DNA of 26,966 nucleotides from Litorimonas sp051251645. Its GTDB lineage: Bacteria; Pseudomonadota; Alphaproteobacteria; Caulobacterales; Maricaulaceae. Every line of letters starts with the position of its first letter. Position 1 is the first letter of the stretch. Shown piece after piece: positions 23,631-26,966 of this stretch. The notes under the pieces were generated by a model. The model ran no database searches. It was given only the letters and a program-made list of their open reading frames with translations, and was not told where the DNA came from. The stretch lies in the NCBI GenBank assembly GCA_051251645.1, contig JBPOEY010000014.1, positions 1-26,966 of the forward strand. Reading direction: 5' to 3'. Made by a program: the position numbers and the translations under genes.

Positions 23631-25382
23631 CTATCTGTCTTGGACAAAACGACCCGGGGCCCGACAAATGCTTGGCAAGTCCGCAGCGTGGCCTCGCGGA
23701 GCGGCCTGCACGCCCGACCGCTTGGCCAGCCATGCCGACCATGCTGCCCACCAAGACCCCTCATTGATCGGAGTTTCCTGGACCCACCTGTCGGGATCGC
23801 GCCAGACACCCTTTTTCTTACTCGTGGCAATCCGGTATCGGCGCCCTTTGTGGCCAGGTTCGGAGACAATGCCGGCATTGTGTCCACCATTCGTAAGGAT
23901 GAAGGTCGTTTCGCTGTCGGTTGCCAATGTGGTCTTGTAAACTGACCGCCATGGCGCAACGTGATCTGTCTCTGTGCCTACAATGCAAATCGGAACCCGA
24001 ATATCGGACAGAACGACCGGATCGCCGCCAACGCGATAACGCCCGAGGGACAGATCGTTGTTCAGAAAAAGCTTTCGCAAATACTCTGAATGCATGCGTG
24101 CGGGCAGCCTTGTCGCATCGGCATTCCAAGAGGTCAGATCCGTCATCGGATCGTCTCGGCCAAGCAGATAGTGTGTCACCAGTTTCGACCACAGCAGATC
24201 ATTTGACCGCAACATTCGGAATGCGCCAGCCATCTGACGGGCTTCGAGATAGCCACGCTCGGCCATCAGATCTTCGAGAAAGGCTACCTGAGCCTCTGAC
24301 AGAAAAAGCTGGATTTCACCGGCTTCGGTAAAGTCAGTCTGAGCAGCGAACAGCGACAGCGTCGCCAGCCTGTCGTCACCATCCCGAGCCATGGCAGCCG
24401 CTGCGATCGCAAGAAGCGTTCCACCCAAGCAGTAACCGGTCGCGTGGACCTTTTGTCCCGACCATCCGTGCACCACGTCCAGCGCAGACATGATCCCTTG
24501 GCTGCGATAGTCGTCAAGCGACAGATCGCGGTCCTTCTCTTTCGGGTTTTTCCAGGAAATCACGAACACGGAAAACCCCTGGCCGACCAGCCATCGGATG
24601 AGTGAGTTCTCGGGCGAGAGGTCGAGAATGTAGTACTTCATGATCCAGGCGGGAACGATCAGCACCGGTTCGGGCCTGACCGTTTCGGTGCTGGGATGAT
24701 AGTGAATAAGTTCGATCAGATGGTTGCGATAAACGACATCCCCCGGTGTCACAGCAACCTCGTGTCCGGGGCGGAAGGCCTCTGCACCCGGCGGGAGCGC
24801 ACCAGAAAACGCCACACCAATATCCTCGACGAGATTCACCCATCCTCTGAACAGATTGGCGCCGCCTTCCGCGTATGTCTGACCAAGGACGTCCGGGTTG
24901 CTCCAGGCAAAATTCGTGGGCGCGATCATATCCAGCATCTGTCGGCCGACAAATTGAACTTGCCGTTCGTTCTCCGGCGAGACACCGGATTGTCCCTCGG
25001 TCGCCGCATGCCACCATTGCTGCGACAAAAGAAAGGTTTGGGACCAAAGATTGAAAGGCCATGACTTCCAGCCTTCCCCTGAAAAACGACGGTCTTGTGG
25101 CAATGGCTCGATACAAGAATTCGTCTCACCCGACCAAGCACAACTCATCAGAAATGACTGAAGTCGCAGAGCCTTGCGATAGCCCTTGCCCCATAGTTCG
25201 ACTTGACGCCCCGGAGATGTGGCGAGATGCACCGTCCAGTCGAACCATGCCAAGGCAAGTGAATTGGGAGAGATGCCAAGCGTGAACTGGCCCTGCCAAG
25301 AATGCAGCGCGCGGTCGAGTTCACGGACTGGGTCGATGATATCTCCCCGAGCGACTGGCGCAAAACCGGCTTCGGGTTTCAT
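23631..25382 (-). CDS. phaC: Class I polyhydroxyalkanoate synthase
   Basis: A 583-aa polymerase that adds 3-hydroxyacyl-CoA units to growing PHA at granule surfaces. The N-terminal region precedes an alpha/beta-hydrolase core. The catalytic triad can be placed: Cys318 in the lipase-like box GYCLGG, Asp473 in GTETDHVAPW, His501 in NGGHNAG. Family landmarks include LIVPAWIMKYYILDLSPENSLIRWL, VISWKNP, HATGYCLGGTL and WWAAWSAWL near the C-terminus, with a short Pro/Arg-rich tail. Its ATG overlaps the phasin stop by 4 bases (ATGA), so translation is coupled. An FNR-like site precedes the phasin, suggesting PHA formation as an electron or carbon sink at low oxygen. The deduced sequence shows no thiolase or reductase nearby, so precursors come from elsewhere. 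Confidence 0.95.
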   Translation of the reverse strand: MKPEAGFAPVARGDIIDPVRELDRALHSWQGQFTLGISPNSLALAWFDWTVHLATSPGRQVELWGKGYRKALRLQSFLMSCAWSGETNSCIEPLPQDRRFSGEGWKSWPFNLWSQTFLLSQQWWHAATEGQSGVSPENERQVQFVGRQMLDMIAPTNFAWSNPDVLGQTYAEGGANLFRGWVNLVEDIGVAFSGALPPGAEAFRPGHEVAVTPGDVVYRNHLIELIHYHPSTETVRPEPVLIVPAWIMKYYILDLSPENSLIRWLVGQGFSVFVISWKNPKEKDRDLSLDDYRSQGIMSALDVVHGWSGQKVHATGYCLGGTLLAIAAAAMARDGDDRLATLSLFAAQTDFTEAGEIQLFLSEAQVAFLEDLMAERGYLEARQMAGAFRMLRSNDLLWSKLVTHYLLGRDDPMTDLTSWNADATRLPARMHSEYLRKLFLNNDLSLGRYRVGGDPVVLSDIRVPICIVGTETDHVAPWRSVYKTTLATDSETTFILTNGGHNAGIVSEPGHKGRRYRIATSKKKGVWRDPDRWVQETPINEGSWWAAWSAWLAKRSGVQAAPRGHAADLPSICRAPGRFVQDR

Positions 25383-25726
25383 GCGCTGTCCTGGGCATCC
25401 CCTACGGAGAATTTCCGGCTGGCATCCAGAAGAACGGCGTTCACACGACCAGCCTCTTCCTGATATTCATCCATGGCCTTTTGAAAGAAGTCCGCTTGGA
25501 TCTTGGGGAGTTCTGCAGGATTTTGACAGTGCAGCATGGCATTGGCAGTGCGCACATCCCGTCTAAGACGCCTTGTAACGAAACCCGCCCATTCCTCGCA
25601 CAGGTCCAACCATGCTTCTGCGTAAGCCGTTCCAAAAGCACCCATGGGCGCTACGAATGTCATTTCCATCTCGGCAATGCGCCCAAGAACGTCACGGGTA
25701 TCGGCGGCTTTCGATGTCTTTGCCAT
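25379..25726 (-). CDS. Phasin-like PHA granule protein
   Basis: A 115-aa, largely helical protein with no signal peptide. Its segments (DVLGRIAEMEMTFVAPMGAFGTAYAEAWLDLCEEW, then MLHCQNPAELPKIQADFFQKAMDEYQEEAGRV) fit the phasin pattern, in which the helix after CQNPxELPxIQxDF is typical. Phasins coat PHA granules and control their number and size. ATG 25726 has AGGAGG about 8 bases upstream; the 34 preceding codons have no support. Its stop overlaps the phaC start, so the two proteins are made together. An FNR-like box lies 53 bases upstream, well placed for an activated promoter. It is shorter than many phasins, but the neighbour makes the identification firm. Confidence 0.88.
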   Translation of the reverse strand: MAKTSKAADTRDVLGRIAEMEMTFVAPMGAFGTAYAEAWLDLCEEWAGFVTRRLRRDVRTANAMLHCQNPAELPKIQADFFQKAMDEYQEEAGRVNAVLLDASRKFSVGDAQDSA

Positions 25727-25778
25727 TGTCGGTCCTCCTTTGTGCCCGCAGTTGAACAGGAGTTGGGACGACAGAGCA

Positions 25779-25792
25779 TTGATAACGGTCAA
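25779..25792. promoter_or_regulatory. Near-perfect FNR box upstream of phasin-phaC-degP
   Basis: Read on the minus strand the site is TTGAC-CGTT-ATCAA, 9 of 10 consensus positions. Centred at -41.5 it would place the start of transcription near 25744, giving an 18-base leader that just holds the strong ribosome binding site. This geometry is what an FNR-activated promoter should look like. Confidence 0.65.
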
Positions 25793-26007
25793 CAGAAGCA
25801 GGCGCAGGCGGAACATGCGAACCGGCAAGACAGAATCGCACTATGTTTTTGCGGATTCTTTTGGGACTGTTTTAGCACCCTATTAGCACGAGATAATCCA
25901 GTGGTGTGGGGTCCAAGCACTTCCAATCGCAGGCGCATCACTGGCCGAAAAGTGTCTTGATCCCCTATCCGAAGGGGCGCCGCCATCTGTTCAGTATTGC
26001 TCGTTGG

Positions 26008-26892
26008 CTATTCGGCGGTGTGATCATTCAAGGGAAAGAACAATCGAACGGTTGCCCCTTTCTTTTCCTCGCTTTCAATTTCCAAAAATCCACCGAACTT
26101 CCGTACTGTCTCGCTTACAGAGTAAAGCCCAAGTCCTGTTCCTTCCTGTCGTGTGGTAAAGAAGGGTTCGGCCGCCCGGGAGCGGGTCTCTTCCGTCATT
26201 CCTGATCCCGTGTCGGATACCGACAGACAGGCATACCGATGCGATCTGCCGGAAATTGGCAAAACGTTAATGCGAACCTCGATCCGGCCGCCCTCTGGCG
26301 TCGCATCCCGTGCGTTCATCAATAGATTCAACATCGCAGCATCAATCTCCACGGGATCGGCGTAAATGATTGCGGGTTCGGCCGACGCGTCGAAGCGCAG
26401 CTGATATCCACGCACCAGGGTTCGCCCGAGGACATCAACAATATCCGAAACAAGCTCGTTCAGGTCCAAGTCTTTAGCAGTGGATTCATCCTGCCTTGCC
26501 CAACCCATCAGTCGCTTGCTCAGCTTACCACCCATTTCGACCATGCGCGCGGCGGCATCCAGGTAGCGCCTTTGCTCGAGCGATAAGGCCTGCAGCCCAG
26601 CCATTTCGATATTGGCCATGACCGCCAGCAGCAAATTGTTGAAATCATGCGCGACAGTTCCCGACAGCCGGGCAACCGCTTCAAGCCTTTGGCTGCGCAA
26701 CAAAGAGTCCATGGCGACGTGGCGCGCAGTTACATCACTGGCAGCTCCAAACCATTCGACGGTCTCGCCAGCTTCGTTCATGAGTGGGATCGCCCGCCAA
26801 AAAGACCAGCCTGGGGTACCGTCCGGGCGCTTTGTCCGATGTTCGAGTTCGAGCACGCCCTGGGTATCTATTGCCGAATCGATCGCCGCCAT
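26008..26892 (-). CDS. Histidine kinase with truncated PAS domain (HDFNNLL class)
   Basis: A 294-aa kinase core. Residues about 1-55 are only the C-terminal half of a PAS domain (ELEHRTKRPDGTPGWSFW, AGETVEWFGAASDVTAR). The dimerisation helix has phosphoacceptor His82 in GTVAHDFNNLLLA; the ATPase domain has NLLMNARDATPEGG, VSDTGSGM, FFTT and GTGLGLYSV, all intact. No receiver domain is attached, unlike the kinase at 10424. The frame extends only 14 codons beyond ATG 26892 before an in-frame TAG, so the N-terminal PAS half is missing from the coding frame: either a real short kinase or a gene broken by frameshift or deletion just outside the window. The ribosome site at the ATG is poor. Its signal and partner are unknown. 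Confidence 0.75.
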   Translation of the reverse strand: MAAIDSAIDTQGVLELEHRTKRPDGTPGWSFWRAIPLMNEAGETVEWFGAASDVTARHVAMDSLLRSQRLEAVARLSGTVAHDFNNLLLAVMANIEMAGLQALSLEQRRYLDAAARMVEMGGKLSKRLMGWARQDESTAKDLDLNELVSDIVDVLGRTLVRGYQLRFDASAEPAIIYADPVEIDAAMLNLLMNARDATPEGGRIEVRINVLPISGRSHRYACLSVSDTGSGMTEETRSRAAEPFFTTRQEGTGLGLYSVSETVRKFGGFLEIESEEKKGATVRLFFPLNDHTAE

Positions 26893-26966
26893 GGACCTGT
26901 CACGCTTCTGTGCCGCCCCAAGTGCTCGTTTAAGCTACTTTCCGCTCGAAGGCGACGGGGCTTTTC

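Noticed and set aside
1..26966. Mobile elements, CRISPR, tRNA or rRNA
   Set aside because: I found no transposase, integrase, regularly spaced repeats, tRNA cloverleaf or rRNA-like sequence on reading the window, although a tRNA search program was not available.

Overview
The window looks like chromosomal DNA of an alphaproteobacterium, most likely a Rhodobacteraceae (Roseobacter-type) organism. The grounds are the moderately high GC coding style, the FNR-type regulator with TTGAT-N4-ATCAA sites, the HPF/cold-shock fusion, the class I PHA synthase with a small phasin, and the HDFNNLL-type histidine kinases. This assignment is by feel of the protein families; no database was consulted. I saw no rRNA, tRNA, CRISPR array, transposase or prophage.

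Left part (about 237-7895, all minus strand): a surface-polysaccharide cluster. In transcription order it encodes a GT4 glycosyltransferase, an alpha/alpha-toroid protein of unknown role, UDP-GlcNAc 2-epimerase (WecB), a WecG/TagA-type ManNAc transferase and, after a 404-base gap with a strong hairpin, a large beta-helix protein with a DUF4082-like module and three C-terminal repeats. The first three genes overlap by 1-4 bases and are certainly one operon.

Right part (about 8298-26892): a dense stress, low-oxygen and dormancy island made of short divergent or convergent units. Plus strand: hsp20 and a phosphoribosyltransferase, then an OmpR-type regulator that converges on a hybrid histidine kinase; a Crp/Fnr regulator with an N-terminal cysteine cluster; a 36-residue Lys/Pro-rich microprotein with its own hairpin; a double universal stress protein; a P2-type cation ATPase; and FtsH. 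Minus strand: BON protein, YqjD/ElaB-like and YqjE-like membrane proteins; a glycine-zipper lipoprotein followed by an HPF/cold-shock protein; phasin, PhaC and an HtrA/DegP protease; and a PAS-truncated histidine kinase at the right edge.

The connecting thread is a set of FNR-type palindromes: a perfect TTGAT-N4-ATCAA before hsp20 (8298-8311), 9-of-10 matches between the lipoprotein and ftsH (20121-20134) and before the phasin-phaC-degP operon (25779-25792), and two weaker TTG-N8-CAA sites in the BON/ATPase gap. The Crp/Fnr gene at 12535 is the obvious candidate regulator. The gene content (small heat-shock protein, phosphoribosyltransferase, universal stress protein, CtpF-like ATPase, ribosome hibernation factor, storage polymer synthesis) closely parallels the mycobacterial DosR dormancy regulon, built here on an FNR-type switch with membrane and periplasmic proteases added. 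That parallel is an inference from gene families.
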